Made by a program: the position numbers and the translations under genes. Below, in pieces: positions 35,915-44,401 of a stretch of 64,000 nucleotides of DNA. This DNA comes from Asticcacaulis sp. SL142 (GTDB taxonomy: Bacteria; Pseudomonadota; Alphaproteobacteria; Caulobacterales; Caulobacteraceae): positions 2,071,501 to 2,135,500 of the forward strand of contig NZ_CP113061.1 of assembly GCF_026625745.1 (NCBI RefSeq), read 5' to 3'. Numbering within the stretch: position 1 is the first letter of the stretch; each line of letters begins with the position of its first letter. The notes under the pieces were generated by a model, which was given only the letters and a program-made list of their open reading frames with translations, did not search any database and had not been told where the DNA came from.

Positions 35915-37534
35915 ATGTCTTCCGCTACTAATTTGCCGACATGGCTGACGCTGAACGGCAACGGCAAACCCTTGCTGTCTGAGGATATGCTCTTTTTTCA
36001 AGCCTGCACGGCGGTGCTGATCGCCGCCATTTTCCTGATCGACACGCTGGTGCCACTGGGGACGGCTGTGGCCGTGCTTTATGTCGTGGTGATCCTGATG
36101 TCGGCCAATTTTTGCCGGCGTAAGGGTCTGATTATCCTATCAGCCCTGTGCGTGACCCTGACGATCATCAGCTATATTTCGGGACATGGTCAGGACCTTA
36201 CCCGCGGGCAGATCGATGCAGTCACCGCCCCGCCCTTTATTCGCGCCCTGATCAGCATCGCCGCCATCGTCATCGCCACCGCTCTGGCACTAAAGACGCA
36301 ATCGGCCACCCGCATATTGCAGGCCAACGAACAGCGCTTTCGCTCGATCTTTGAGACGACGCGCTTTGGCATTTGGGAAGAAGACTATAGCGCCGTCGTG
36401 GTCCGCTTTGGCGAGTTGCGCGCCCAAGGCATAGACGACCTTGACCGCTATATCGCGACCCACCCGGAATTTGTTATCGAGGCGGTCGGTTTGGTCCGGA
36501 TCATCGATATTAATGAAACGGCGGTAAAACTGGTTAAGGGGACGCGTAAGGATCAGTTCATGTCCTCGCTTAGCACCATCTTTGTGCCGGAGACTATGCC
36601 ATCGTTTGAGGCCTTGCTGCGGGCGCTGGCGCGGGGCGATCCGTCCTGTGAAACCCTTACCCAGATCCGCGCATTGGATGGTGAGTACCGCGATATCGTG
36701 TGTGCCACGACCTTTCCGGTCGATGATCCGACCTTTGCCCATGTGCTGGTATGTGTGCTTGATATTACCGACCGGGTGCAGTCGCAGACGGAACTGGCCA
36801 AGGCCCAGGCTGATCTGGCCCACGTCAGCCGGGTGACAACGCTTGGGGAACTGACGGCTTCAATTGCCCACGAAGTCAATCAGCCGCTGGCGGCGATCGT
36901 CACCAATGGCGAGGCGGCCCTGCGCTGGTTAAACCGGCCTGAGCCGGATATGTCAGAGGCTCACAGCGCCATTGCCCGTATCATCAGCGAAGGCCGGCGC
37001 GCCAGTGACGTCATCTGGAAACTGCGGGCCATGTCGGTAAAGGCCGAGCCCCAGTCGAAACCGCTCGACATCAACGATATAATTCATGATGCGGTCTTAC
37101 TGACGCGGCACGAAATCAACAGCCATCAGGTGGCCCTGCAGCTTGAACTGGCGGATGATCTGCCGCAGGTGATGGGCGATAAAATCCAGATACAACAGGT
37201 CATCATCAATTTCATGCTCAACAGCATCCATGCCTTAAGCGACATCAGCAGCCATAGCCGCCGCCTCATCATCACCACAACTCTGGATGACCAGCACAGG
37301 GTGAAAGCCACAGTTGAGGATAACGGGTCTGGCATTCCGGCCGATCATGTTGAGGACGTTTTCAGTCCGTTTTTTTCGACCCGTGACGAGGGTATGGGCA
37401 TGGGGTTGTCAATCTGCCGCTCGATCATACACGCTCACCACGGCCAGATATGGACCTCTCCCGCCACCCGCAGTCAAACGGGCACCGTCATGCAATTCAC
37501 CCTGCCTTCGATCTTAGCCGGCGTCGCTCCATGA
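35915..37534 (+). CDS. Membrane PAS-domain sensor histidine kinase
   Basis: A 539-residue kinase. An N-terminal membrane region has about five helices (27-130), followed by a PAS-like domain (about 140-285), a HisKA domain with the phospho-histidine in IAHEVNQPLAAI near residue 322, and an HATPase domain with N (IINFMLNSIHAL), DNGSGIP, FFSTRDEGMGMGLS. The NQPL H-box places it with FixL/DctB-type kinases, usually paired with FixJ-like regulators, and the next gene is just that, overlapping by four bases. The signal is unknown; no heme-binding PAS motif could be confirmed. Confidence 0.92.
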   Translation: MSSATNLPTWLTLNGNGKPLLSEDMLFFQACTAVLIAAIFLIDTLVPLGTAVAVLYVVVILMSANFCRRKGLIILSALCVTLTIISYISGHGQDLTRGQIDAVTAPPFIRALISIAAIVIATALALKTQSATRILQANEQRFRSIFETTRFGIWEEDYSAVVVRFGELRAQGIDDLDRYIATHPEFVIEAVGLVRIIDINETAVKLVKGTRKDQFMSSLSTIFVPETMPSFEALLRALARGDPSCETLTQIRALDGEYRDIVCATTFPVDDPTFAHVLVCVLDITDRVQSQTELAKAQADLAHVSRVTTLGELTASIAHEVNQPLAAIVTNGEAALRWLNRPEPDMSEAHSAIARIISEGRRASDVIWKLRAMSVKAEPQSKPLDINDIIHDAVLLTRHEINSHQVALQLELADDLPQVMGDKIQIQQVIINFMLNSIHALSDISSHSRRLIITTTLDDQHRVKATVEDNGSGIPADHVEDVFSPFFSTRDEGMGMGLSICRSIIHAHHGQIWTSPATRSQTGTVMQFTLPSILAGVAP

Positions 37535-38181
37535 ACGCACCCTTGCCCCCGGCCCTGACCATGTATAGTGCGCACGTCTTTATCGTTGATGATGATGCCG
37601 CCGTTTGCGAGGCCTTATCCAGCCTGTTTCGCTCCATGGGCTTTGAGGTCAAATGCTTTTCCACGGCCATGGCGTTTCTGGCCCACAGCCTGCCCGATGC
37701 CCCGTCCTGTCTGGTGCTTGATATCCGTCTGCCCCTCATTAGCGGTCTTGAGTTCCAGAGCCAACTGGCGCGTCAGAATCTCCATATCCCCATTATCTTC
37801 ATGACCGGCCACGGCGATATCCCGATGTCGGTGCGGGCCATGAAAGCCGGCGCCGTTGATTTCCTGACCAAGCCGTTTCGCGATCAGGATATGCTGGATG
37901 CGGTGGCTTCGGCGATAAGCTTTGATCGTGAGCGCCGTCAGGGTGAAAAAAGCCTGCTGAGCTTACGCGAACGCTATAGCGCATTGAGCCCGCGCGAGCA
38001 GGAAGTCATGGCCTTTGTCACGTCAGGCCTGCTCAACAAACAGATCGCCGGCAAGATGTCGCTCAGCGAAATTACCGTCAAGATTCATCGGGGCCACGCC
38101 ATGAAAAAGATGCAGGCCCGGTCGCTGGCGGAACTGGTCTCCATGGCCCGCAGCCTGGGCCTTGACCCGAACGGCCGCTAA
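37531..38181 (+). CDS. FixJ-family response regulator
   Basis: A 216-residue regulator with a receiver domain (about 14-128; VFIVDDD, phospho-Asp in LVLDIRLPL, Thr in FMTGHGD, Lys in LTKPF) and a LuxR-type helix-turn-helix (about 150-212). ATG 37531 overlaps the kinase stop in ATGA, so the pair is translationally coupled and almost certainly a cognate two-component system. It may bind the 18-bp palindromes seen at 35791 and 26940. Confidence 0.93.
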   Translation: MNAPLPPALTMYSAHVFIVDDDAAVCEALSSLFRSMGFEVKCFSTAMAFLAHSLPDAPSCLVLDIRLPLISGLEFQSQLARQNLHIPIIFMTGHGDIPMSVRAMKAGAVDFLTKPFRDQDMLDAVASAISFDRERRQGEKSLLSLRERYSALSPREQEVMAFVTSGLLNKQIAGKMSLSEITVKIHRGHAMKKMQARSLAELVSMARSLGLDPNGR

Positions 38182-38290
38182 TCCGAGCTTAAACCATCGT
38201 ATGATATCTCTTTAATCGTCAGGCTGGCATAGTGATAACTATAACCGGCAGCCATACCGACTTCCGGAGTCTTATAAAGGGCCCCGCCCG

Positions 38291-38683
38291 GTGTGTAGTT
38301 CCGCGCTTTCCCGAGCACTGAGTGGTGTTATCATCGCCGTTATCGATGATGATGAATCCGTGCGTGAAGCGCTGATCAGTCTGCTGCGATCCTTCGGTTA
38401 TGCCACGCTGTCGTTCGCCTCGGCCGAGCAATTCCTTAGCGACGCCCGGCATGAGGCCATCGGCCTTGTCATCACCGACGTTCAGATGCCCGGCATGGGG
38501 GGTCTGGGGTTACAGGATCAGATGCGCACCCAGGGCCCGAATATTCCGCGCCTGTTTATGACCGCCTATCCGGAAAAAGACATTGAGGCCCGCGCCCTGG
38601 CGGGCGGGGCCTCCTGTTTCCTGCGTAAGCCATTTGAGGCTGAAACGCTGATCGCCTGCGTCGAGGCAGCCCTTAAGGGTTAA
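38291..38683 (+). CDS. Receiver-only response regulator
   Basis: A 130-residue single receiver domain with all key residues: IDDDE, phospho-Asp in LVITDVQMPG, Thr in LFMTAYPE, and Lys in LRKPF. It resembles the receiver of FixJ-type proteins. The start is a GTG with a distant AAGGG; it is not fully certain. It follows the FixJ-like gene by 109 bases and may compete for phosphate from the same kinase. The last four bases overlap the metE 3' end. Confidence 0.85.
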   Translation: MCSSALSRALSGVIIAVIDDDESVREALISLLRSFGYATLSFASAEQFLSDARHEAIGLVITDVQMPGMGGLGLQDQMRTQGPNIPRLFMTAYPEKDIEARALAGGASCFLRKPFEAETLIACVEAALKG

Positions 38684-41040
38684 GCCGTTTCGCGCAGTGA
38701 CTTAGCCGCGGCCACCATGTTGACCAGAGCCGGCCTGACCTCATCCCACTTACGGGTTTTCAGGCCGCAGTCGGGATTGACCCAAAGCTGGGCATCATTA
38801 AGCCGTTGCCGCGCCAGTGACATCAACTCGGTCATTTCACTCACCTCCGGTACGCGCGGACTATGGATGTCATAGACGCCCGGCCCGATCTCATTTGGAT
38901 ACTTTTTCGATTTGAAGACATCGAGCAGTTCCATCTTGGAGCGTGATGTCTCAATAGAAATCACATCAGCGTCCATGTTCGCCACGGCGTCCATGATGTC
39001 GTTGAACTCCGAATAGCACATGTGGGTGTGGATCTGGGTGTCATTGGATACGCCAGTCGAGCACAACCGAAACGCCTCGACCGCCCAGTCGAGATAGGCT
39101 TGCCAGTCGCCGCGCCGCAGCGGCAAACCTTCGCGCAGGGCCGCTTCATCGATCTGGATCATCTTAGCCCCTGCGTTTTCAAGGTCAGACACCTCATCGC
39201 GGATGGCGAGCGCAATCTGGCGGCAAGTTTCCGAGCGCGGCTGATCATCACGCACAAACGACCAATTGAGGATGGTCACCGGCCCGGTCAGCATCCCCTT
39301 GACCGGCCTCTCAGTGAGGCTTTGGGCATATTGCCACCATGAAACCGTCATCGGTTCAGGTCGCGAGACATCACCATACAGCACCGGCGGGCGCACGCAA
39401 CGCGAACCATAGGACTGCACCCAGCCGTGTTTGGTGAAGGCAAAGCCGGATAACTGCTCACCGAAATACTGCACCATGTCGTTGCGCTCGAACTCGCCGT
39501 GGACCAGCACATCAAGCCCGATGTCTTCCTGCCAGCGGATGGCGCGTTCAGTCTCGGCTTTCAGGAAGGCGTCGTATTGCGAATCGTCGATGGCACCCTT
39601 GGCGTGATCCGAACGGGCCTTGCGCACCTCAGAGGTTTGCGGGAACGAGCCGATAGTGGTGGTAGGAAAGGCGGGCAGGTTAAACGCCTGACGTTGCAGG
39701 TCGGCGCGAATGGCAAAGGCATGTTTGCGCTGAGCCTGATCTGGCGTCACGGCTTTGAGACGCGCCTTAACCGCCGCATCATGGACCTTGGGCGAGGCGG
39801 CGCGGGCCGCGGCGGCCTCTGCCGAGGCGGTCAGTTCGGTGGCCACATCACCACCCGACAGCGCTTTGGACATTACCGACAATTCGTCCATTTTTTGCAG
39901 CGAAAAGGCCAGCCAGGATTTGACATCCTCATCGAGCCCTTTGTTTTGTCGCGCATTTGAATCCGAAAACCGCTGCACGCTTTTCGGAATGCGCGCAGTC
40001 TCCAGATTAAGGTCGATCGGCACATGCAGCAGCGAACAGGACGGCGCGATCTGAAGGTTGCCACGGTCGGCGACAATTTTCAGGCGCTCAAGCACGGCGG
40101 GCAGATTGGCGCGCCAGATATTGCGGCCATCGATGACACCCAGCGAAAGGGTAAGCGTCTTTGGTGCAGCCTGCACAACCGCTTCAAGCTGCTCCGGTGC
40201 GCGCACCAGATCGACATGCAGACCCGCGACCGGCAAGTTCACCGCCGTCTCCAGATTATCGCCCAACCCACCGAAATAACTGGCCAGCATTATGCTGATT
40301 TGCGGCACCTCTTTGGCGAATGCTGCGTAGGTTTTTTGCAGGGCGGCCGTCGTTTCAGCATCCCCGTCCAGCACCAGTACCGGCTCATCGATCTGCACCC
40401 AGTCAGCGCCAGCGTCCGCCAGCGCTTTCAGCACCTCGACATAGACCGGGATCAGGCGCTCAATCAACGACAGGGGGTTCGCCAGCCCCTTGCCCAGCTT
40501 AAGGAAGGTGACCGGCCCGACCAGAACCGGACGGGTGTGATAACCCAGCGCCTTGGCCTCTAAAAACTCTTCGACGGCTTTTAACGATGTCAGTTTGAAT
40601 GTCTGATCATCGTTAAATTCCGGCACCATGTAGTGATAATTGGTGTCGAACCATTTGGTCATTTCCTGCGCCGACACGCCATGCCCGTTGCCATGAACAT
40701 GGCCATGTTCGCAGGTCTCGACGTGACCCGCCTGACTGCCGCGCGCCATCGCGAAATAGGTATCGAGGTCAACCGCCTCGCCATAAATCGCCGGAATCGC
40801 CCCGACCATCAGGCTGGTGTCCAGCACCTGATCATATAAGGAAAAATCATTCGACGGGATGATATCGACCCCGCGCGCCTTTTGCCGCGCCCAGTTGACG
40901 GCACGCAAATCTTTGGCGGTTTGCAGGAGAGTTGCTTGGTCGGACTTGCCCGACCAGTAAGATTCGAGGGCGAATTTAAGTTCGCGCTTAAGGCCGATAC
41001 GCGGGGTGCCTAAAGATGCGACGGGGATAATAGATGACAC
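38680..41040 (-). CDS. metE: Cobalamin-independent methionine synthase, with repeat-encoded insert
   Basis: A 786-residue MetE that methylates homocysteine from methyltetrahydrofolate without B12. The GTG at 41040 follows AGAGG and gives the normal N-terminus (SSIIPVASLGTPRIGLKREL, 20 residues quoted). The open frame continues to 41175 but that part is the riboswitch. The zinc ligands are in HTHMCYSEF and NPDCGLKTRKW. Two oddities make it longer than E. coli MetE (753): a His-rich stretch at about 105-121 (CEHGHVHGNGHG), and residues 349-364 encoded by an inverted copy of a dispersed palindromic repeat, still in frame. Expression should be off when cobalamin is present. Confidence 0.95.
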   Translation of the reverse strand: MSSIIPVASLGTPRIGLKRELKFALESYWSGKSDQATLLQTAKDLRAVNWARQKARGVDIIPSNDFSLYDQVLDTSLMVGAIPAIYGEAVDLDTYFAMARGSQAGHVETCEHGHVHGNGHGVSAQEMTKWFDTNYHYMVPEFNDDQTFKLTSLKAVEEFLEAKALGYHTRPVLVGPVTFLKLGKGLANPLSLIERLIPVYVEVLKALADAGADWVQIDEPVLVLDGDAETTAALQKTYAAFAKEVPQISIMLASYFGGLGDNLETAVNLPVAGLHVDLVRAPEQLEAVVQAAPKTLTLSLGVIDGRNIWRANLPAVLERLKIVADRGNLQIAPSCSLLHVPIDLNLETARIPKSVQRFSDSNARQNKGLDEDVKSWLAFSLQKMDELSVMSKALSGGDVATELTASAEAAAARAASPKVHDAAVKARLKAVTPDQAQRKHAFAIRADLQRQAFNLPAFPTTTIGSFPQTSEVRKARSDHAKGAIDDSQYDAFLKAETERAIRWQEDIGLDVLVHGEFERNDMVQYFGEQLSGFAFTKHGWVQSYGSRCVRPPVLYGDVSRPEPMTVSWWQYAQSLTERPVKGMLTGPVTILNWSFVRDDQPRSETCRQIALAIRDEVSDLENAGAKMIQIDEAALREGLPLRRGDWQAYLDWAVEAFRLCSTGVSNDTQIHTHMCYSEFNDIMDAVANMDADVISIETSRSKMELLDVFKSKKYPNEIGPGVYDIHSPRVPEVSEMTELMSLARQRLNDAQLWVNPDCGLKTRKWDEVRPALVNMVAAAKSLRETA
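39950..39994 (-). repeat. Dispersed palindromic repeat inside metE, copy 4 (in frame)
   Basis: These 45 bases, read on the minus strand, are identical to the intergenic copy at 52525-52569 except for one base. They lie within metE and are translated as ARIPKSVQRFSDSNAR, joining the two halves of the protein without a frameshift. Since 45 is a multiple of three and the surrounding protein matches the MetE family again right after, it looks like an in-frame insertion in a surface region. Confidence 0.9.
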
Positions 41041-41150
41041 GGTAACCTCTGTGCTGTGAGCGTAAGGTTCTGGCCATGCGCCTGCGCGCCCGCAGCGGCT
41101 GCGGGCTAAGGACGCACCGCCTGAGCCCTCCGCTCCGGGTGAAATATGAG

Positions 41151-41314
41151 GTCGCTGGCAGGTCTCCTGGCTCACGGGTCAGGGCTTAAGTCCGCCTTCT
41201 CAGGGGCATAAGTCCCCCAATGGCATATGAACCTTAGCTTACCGCGCACAGTTGCGGGGGCAGCGCCGGAGTTTAACCGGCTTCCCTCTTAGCCGCGCCG
41301 GTTTGGCAACCGAC
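41151..41314 (-). promoter_or_regulatory. Cobalamin riboswitch upstream of metE
   Basis: On the minus strand the leader holds GGGAAGCCGGUUAAACUCCG, then GCUGCCCCCGCAACUGUG, and the B12 box AGCCAGGAGACCUGCC, the conserved core of cobalamin riboswitches. GUCG and CGAC at the ends can form the closing helix. Between it and the GTG start is a strong 8-bp GC hairpin (41088-41095/41099-41106) without a U-tract, so control may be by occlusion of the ribosome site rather than termination. The gene codes the B12-independent enzyme, so repression by B12 is expected. Confidence 0.93.
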
Positions 41315-41364
41315 GCAGAACCACGACCCGCACAGCTATAGGGTGCGCATTCTGAAGAGTCAAT

Positions 41365-41384
41365 AAAGATATAAACATATCTTT
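41365..41384. promoter_or_regulatory. AT-rich palindrome in the metE promoter region
   Basis: AAAGATATAAACATATCTTT has perfect 8-bp arms around AAAC and lies about 50 bases upstream of the riboswitch aptamer. ATAAAGATAT-like palindromes are reported for the ArsR-type SahR regulators of methionine genes in Proteobacteria; I recall this loosely, so it is a suggestion. Confidence 0.45.
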
Positions 41385-41438
41385 ATATGATTATATCACG
41401 TTTGAATTTGGACTAACCGTGCGTGCTCGCCTTAGTTG

Positions 41439-42803
41439 TCAGTAAAGATCGCGGCGATAGCGTCCGTCAGCCAGAGCCTGATCCGCCCAATCATCGCCCA
41501 TGATCGTGCGCAGGGCCTTATCGACCCCCTGCCCCATCGACAGCCCGCCGCAGACCATAACCGCGCCGCCACCCGTCAGAAAATCGCGCACCCGATCAGA
41601 GGCGGTACTCAGGGCATCCTGCACATAGGTGCGCTGGCAGCTGTCGGGCCGGGAGAAACACAAACTGAGATCGCTCAACTCACCGGCCTGCACGCGCGCC
41701 GTCAGCGCCTTGCACAGGGCGCCATCGCGGATCGGATGGCGCTCGCCATAGATGACCCAATTGGCCTTATGGCCCACCGACAACCGCGCATCAATATGGG
41801 CATTGAGCCCGGCAAGGCCCGACCCCGCCGCGATCAGCAGCAGCGGCCCGTCACCTTCAGGGGTATGGAAATTTTTGTGCGGTTTTGTGCGCAGCATAAC
41901 CGTCTGACCGACACTTAAGTCATGGGTCAGCAGGCCCGACCCCAGACCGCGCGCACCGTCATCCTTGATGACCGCCCGCACATAGAGTTCAACCGCGCCT
42001 TGGACCGGCAGGGACGCCAGCGAATAGTCACGGACATGGCCATCTGGGGTCATGATTTCTGCCAGATCACCGGCCTGCCAATCCGGCAAGTCGCCGCTTT
42101 CGGGCTCCAGAACCACTCGGTAAAGTTTCGAGGCGTCACTGTCGGGGTTAAGGCATTCGCGCGCTTTCAATTGCCATGCACCGTAAGCCGCTTTGGGATC
42201 AAATGCCTCCGACTTGGCCCCTAGATCCGACAGATTTCCATACCACCGGTTCAGCGCCACCGGATCAAGATCATCGACCTCGATCACCTCAAAATAGGGC
42301 TTGGCCCCGCTGGCCCGCAGCCAGTCATAAACCTTACGCCCAAACGCACAAAAATCGGCATAGGACTTATCGCCAAGAGCCAGCACCGCATAATCAAGGT
42401 GACTGAGAACCGCGCCATCGTTCATGACCTTGGCCTCGAACCCCAAGACACTATCAGGCGCATCGCCATCGCCAGTCGTCGAGGCCACACACAGGACATG
42501 CTGCGCGCTTTCCAGATCACTCAGTTTCAGGTCAGCCATATCGATAATGCGCGCGACCTGCCCGCCGTCTGTGAGGCGCTTAAGTGTCGCCGTCGCAATC
42601 TCTTCGGCTTGACCGGTCTGGGAGGCATAGACGACCAGCCACGGGGTCGCACCTGCCGCCGCCTCACGCTTGAGGCGCGCTTTTTTCCGCTCACCGGCCC
42701 ATATCACCGCGCACATGATCAGGTAAAGCGCAGTTGCCCCCAGCACCCAGGCCCATGTGACCGGATCGCCCTGCACCTCGGCTATGATCTGCGACAATCC
42801 CAT
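41439..42803 (-). CDS. Membrane-anchored flavodoxin/ferredoxin-NADP reductase-like protein
   Basis: A 454-residue protein with one N-terminal membrane helix (about 17-36), a flavodoxin domain (about 50-195; VYASQTGQAEE phosphate loop) and a CysJ/FNR-like reductase domain (about 215-454; RDYSLASLP for FAD, GSGLAGL for NADP, C-terminal YRRDLY). It should take electrons from NADPH and pass them through FAD and FMN at the inner face of the membrane. It is the last gene of the PepSY-DUF2271-ApbE operon, three bases after the apbE stop, and is annotated elsewhere as a sulfite reductase flavoprotein; no sulfite reductase is near, so electron supply to the periplasm is the better inference. Confidence 0.85.
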   Translation of the reverse strand: MGLSQIIAEVQGDPVTWAWVLGATALYLIMCAVIWAGERKKARLKREAAAGATPWLVVYASQTGQAEEIATATLKRLTDGGQVARIIDMADLKLSDLESAQHVLCVASTTGDGDAPDSVLGFEAKVMNDGAVLSHLDYAVLALGDKSYADFCAFGRKVYDWLRASGAKPYFEVIEVDDLDPVALNRWYGNLSDLGAKSEAFDPKAAYGAWQLKARECLNPDSDASKLYRVVLEPESGDLPDWQAGDLAEIMTPDGHVRDYSLASLPVQGAVELYVRAVIKDDGARGLGSGLLTHDLSVGQTVMLRTKPHKNFHTPEGDGPLLLIAAGSGLAGLNAHIDARLSVGHKANWVIYGERHPIRDGALCKALTARVQAGELSDLSLCFSRPDSCQRTYVQDALSTASDRVRDFLTGGGAVMVCGGLSMGQGVDKALRTIMGDDWADQALADGRYRRDLY

Positions 42804-42806
42804 CTC

Positions 42807-43823
42807 TTACTCTTCAGTCCCATAGGCCGCCATCAGCGGGCTTAAGCGTTCAATTATATGCTCATCGTCCCGCACCATAATAAGAGCGGCAACGCCGTGC
42901 TGCGCACAAAATGCCATAGCGCGGGCAGCCCCCATCACCATCAGGGCGGTGGCCAGAGCATCGGCGCGCCAGCAATCTTTGTCCATCACCACCGCCCCCG
43001 CCATGCGATTATCAAGAGGGCATCCGGTGACGGGATCAATCGTATGGGCGTAGGTCTTATCATCATGCACAAAATAGCGCCGCCAGTCGCCGGACACCGC
43101 CACCGCCTGATCACAAAGTGCGATCAGACTACGCCCAAATGTTGCACCCGGCACCCGATCAATCTCCACCCACCATGGCTGACCATCAGGGCGCGCGCCG
43201 ATCCCCTTCAACTCCCCGCCGATTTCGACCAAAGCCGACACGACATCGAATTCATCGCGCAGAATATCCATCAGGCAATCAACGGCATAGCCCTTAGCGA
43301 TGGCGTTGAGATCAAGCCGCAGATCTTCGGGATGGATCAGCCCGCCGTCCTGCACCACCAAATCGCGCCAGTCAGAAGGTCGCGTTTTCAGCCCGTCCCG
43401 CACCGGCTCTGGCGGGAGGCCGGTATCGACCGCGCGCGATCCAAACCCCCAGGTCTCAACCGCCTCCAGCAGACACGGATCAAACGCGCCGTCCGTCAAT
43501 TGCGCGACCTCAACCGCCTTAGCCACCACACCCAGTAACATAGGCGGCAGCGTCACATGCTGCCACGGCCCTGCCCCGTTGAACCGGCACAAATCCGATG
43601 ACGGCCTATAGGGCGACATCTGAGCGTCGATCTCGTCCAGACAGGCCTCAATCCGCGCCCGCGCCTCAGTCGCATCACCCCGCCCCAAGACCGCCTTGAC
43701 CTGCCATGACGTGCCAAACGCCTGTCCGCTCAAGGTCGTGATGATGGCATCGGCAGGCGGCTTTTGCGGCACATTGACCGGCGGGATAAAGATGCGCACA
43801 TCGTCTGGCGCGGCCACAAACAT
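42807..43823 (-). CDS. apbE: FAD:protein FMN transferase
   Basis: A 338-residue ApbE, which transfers FMN from FAD to a threonine or serine of target proteins. The conserved LNAIAKGYAVD near residue 165 and HTIDPVTGCPLDN near 265 are present, with a C-terminal Asp-rich metal site region (KDCWRADALATALMVMG). Unlike most ApbE proteins, no signal peptide or lipobox is seen at this start, so it may act in the cytoplasm, or the true start is not clear. It lies between the DUF2271 gene and the flavodoxin-reductase gene with three-base gaps, and the DUF2271 product is its likely target. Confidence 0.9.
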   Translation of the reverse strand: MFVAAPDDVRIFIPPVNVPQKPPADAIITTLSGQAFGTSWQVKAVLGRGDATEARARIEACLDEIDAQMSPYRPSSDLCRFNGAGPWQHVTLPPMLLGVVAKAVEVAQLTDGAFDPCLLEAVETWGFGSRAVDTGLPPEPVRDGLKTRPSDWRDLVVQDGGLIHPEDLRLDLNAIAKGYAVDCLMDILRDEFDVVSALVEIGGELKGIGARPDGQPWWVEIDRVPGATFGRSLIALCDQAVAVSGDWRRYFVHDDKTYAHTIDPVTGCPLDNRMAGAVVMDKDCWRADALATALMVMGAARAMAFCAQHGVAALIMVRDDEHIIERLSPLMAAYGTEE

Positions 43824-43826
43824 GGG

Positions 43827-44357
43827 TTACGGCTTATAGGTGTAGCTGATGGCCCCCAGCTCGCTGGCCCCTTTACCCGAACCGTTCGACGCCTTGGTCA
43901 GGTTGAGTGGCACGCGCACGATCTCAAGGCCACCGGCTTCGCGTGAGGCTTCGATGACAAGGTTATACTGGCCCGGCTTGATGCCTTTCAGGCCATTGGC
44001 CTGCGTAAAGTTCACTGTCTGGCGGCCCGGTGCCTTGGTGGCTGAGGCCAGACCGTCAGGCATAGTGGTCAGGGAACGGCCGCTTTTGCGCCACCAGGCG
44101 CGCATATCCTTGAGCCACTTCTTGCCGCCGTCGTCCTTCATCTTGACGTCGTACCAGACAAACAGATTGCCGGCGTGCGCCCCATCAGCCGTTTCAATCC
44201 AGCCAGCCACATAGGGCTTATGGTATTCGGCGACGGTCAGGCGCGGCACCTCGACGGTGACGGCAAGCTCGGCGGCAGATGCGCCCGCCGCGGCCCCCAT
44301 ACCCCCAGCCACGGCAAACGCGGCCCCCCAACCCGAAACCTGAGTAACTTTGAACAT
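43827..44357 (-). CDS. Periplasmic DUF2271 protein, possible flavinylation target
   Basis: A 176-residue protein from ATG 44357 (AAGGG upstream); the longer frame to 44558 runs into the PepSY gene and is not real. An N-terminal alanine/glycine-rich signal peptide ends near residue 29 (AGASAAE). The DUF2271 domain follows, with a WYDVKMKDDGGKKWLKDMR segment. DGLASAT at residues 101-107 resembles the ApbE target motif (D-x2/3-[ST]-[GS]-A-T), so Thr107 may carry FMN. This is inference from motif and the adjacent apbE. It would be the periplasmic electron carrier of the operon. Confidence 0.82.
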   Translation of the reverse strand: MFKVTQVSGWGAAFAVAGGMGAAAGASAAELAVTVEVPRLTVAEYHKPYVAGWIETADGAHAGNLFVWYDVKMKDDGGKKWLKDMRAWWRKSGRSLTTMPDGLASATKAPGRQTVNFTQANGLKGIKPGQYNLVIEASREAGGLEIVRVPLNLTKASNGSGKGASELGAISYTYKP

Positions 44358-44401
44358 GACTCTACCCTTATCAAAATACCGACCGCATCCCGCAGCCGTT
44401 G

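Noticed and set aside
39873-40076. Minus-strand ORF in another frame of metE, similar to a plus-strand ORF at 52388-52693
   Set aside because: The similarity of the two predicted peptides is due only to the shared palindromic repeat; neither is a gene.
41041-41175. Extension of metE to an 831-residue reading frame
   Set aside because: These codons lie in the cobalamin riboswitch expression region and B12 box. The GTG at 41040 has a ribosome site and gives the standard MetE N-terminus.
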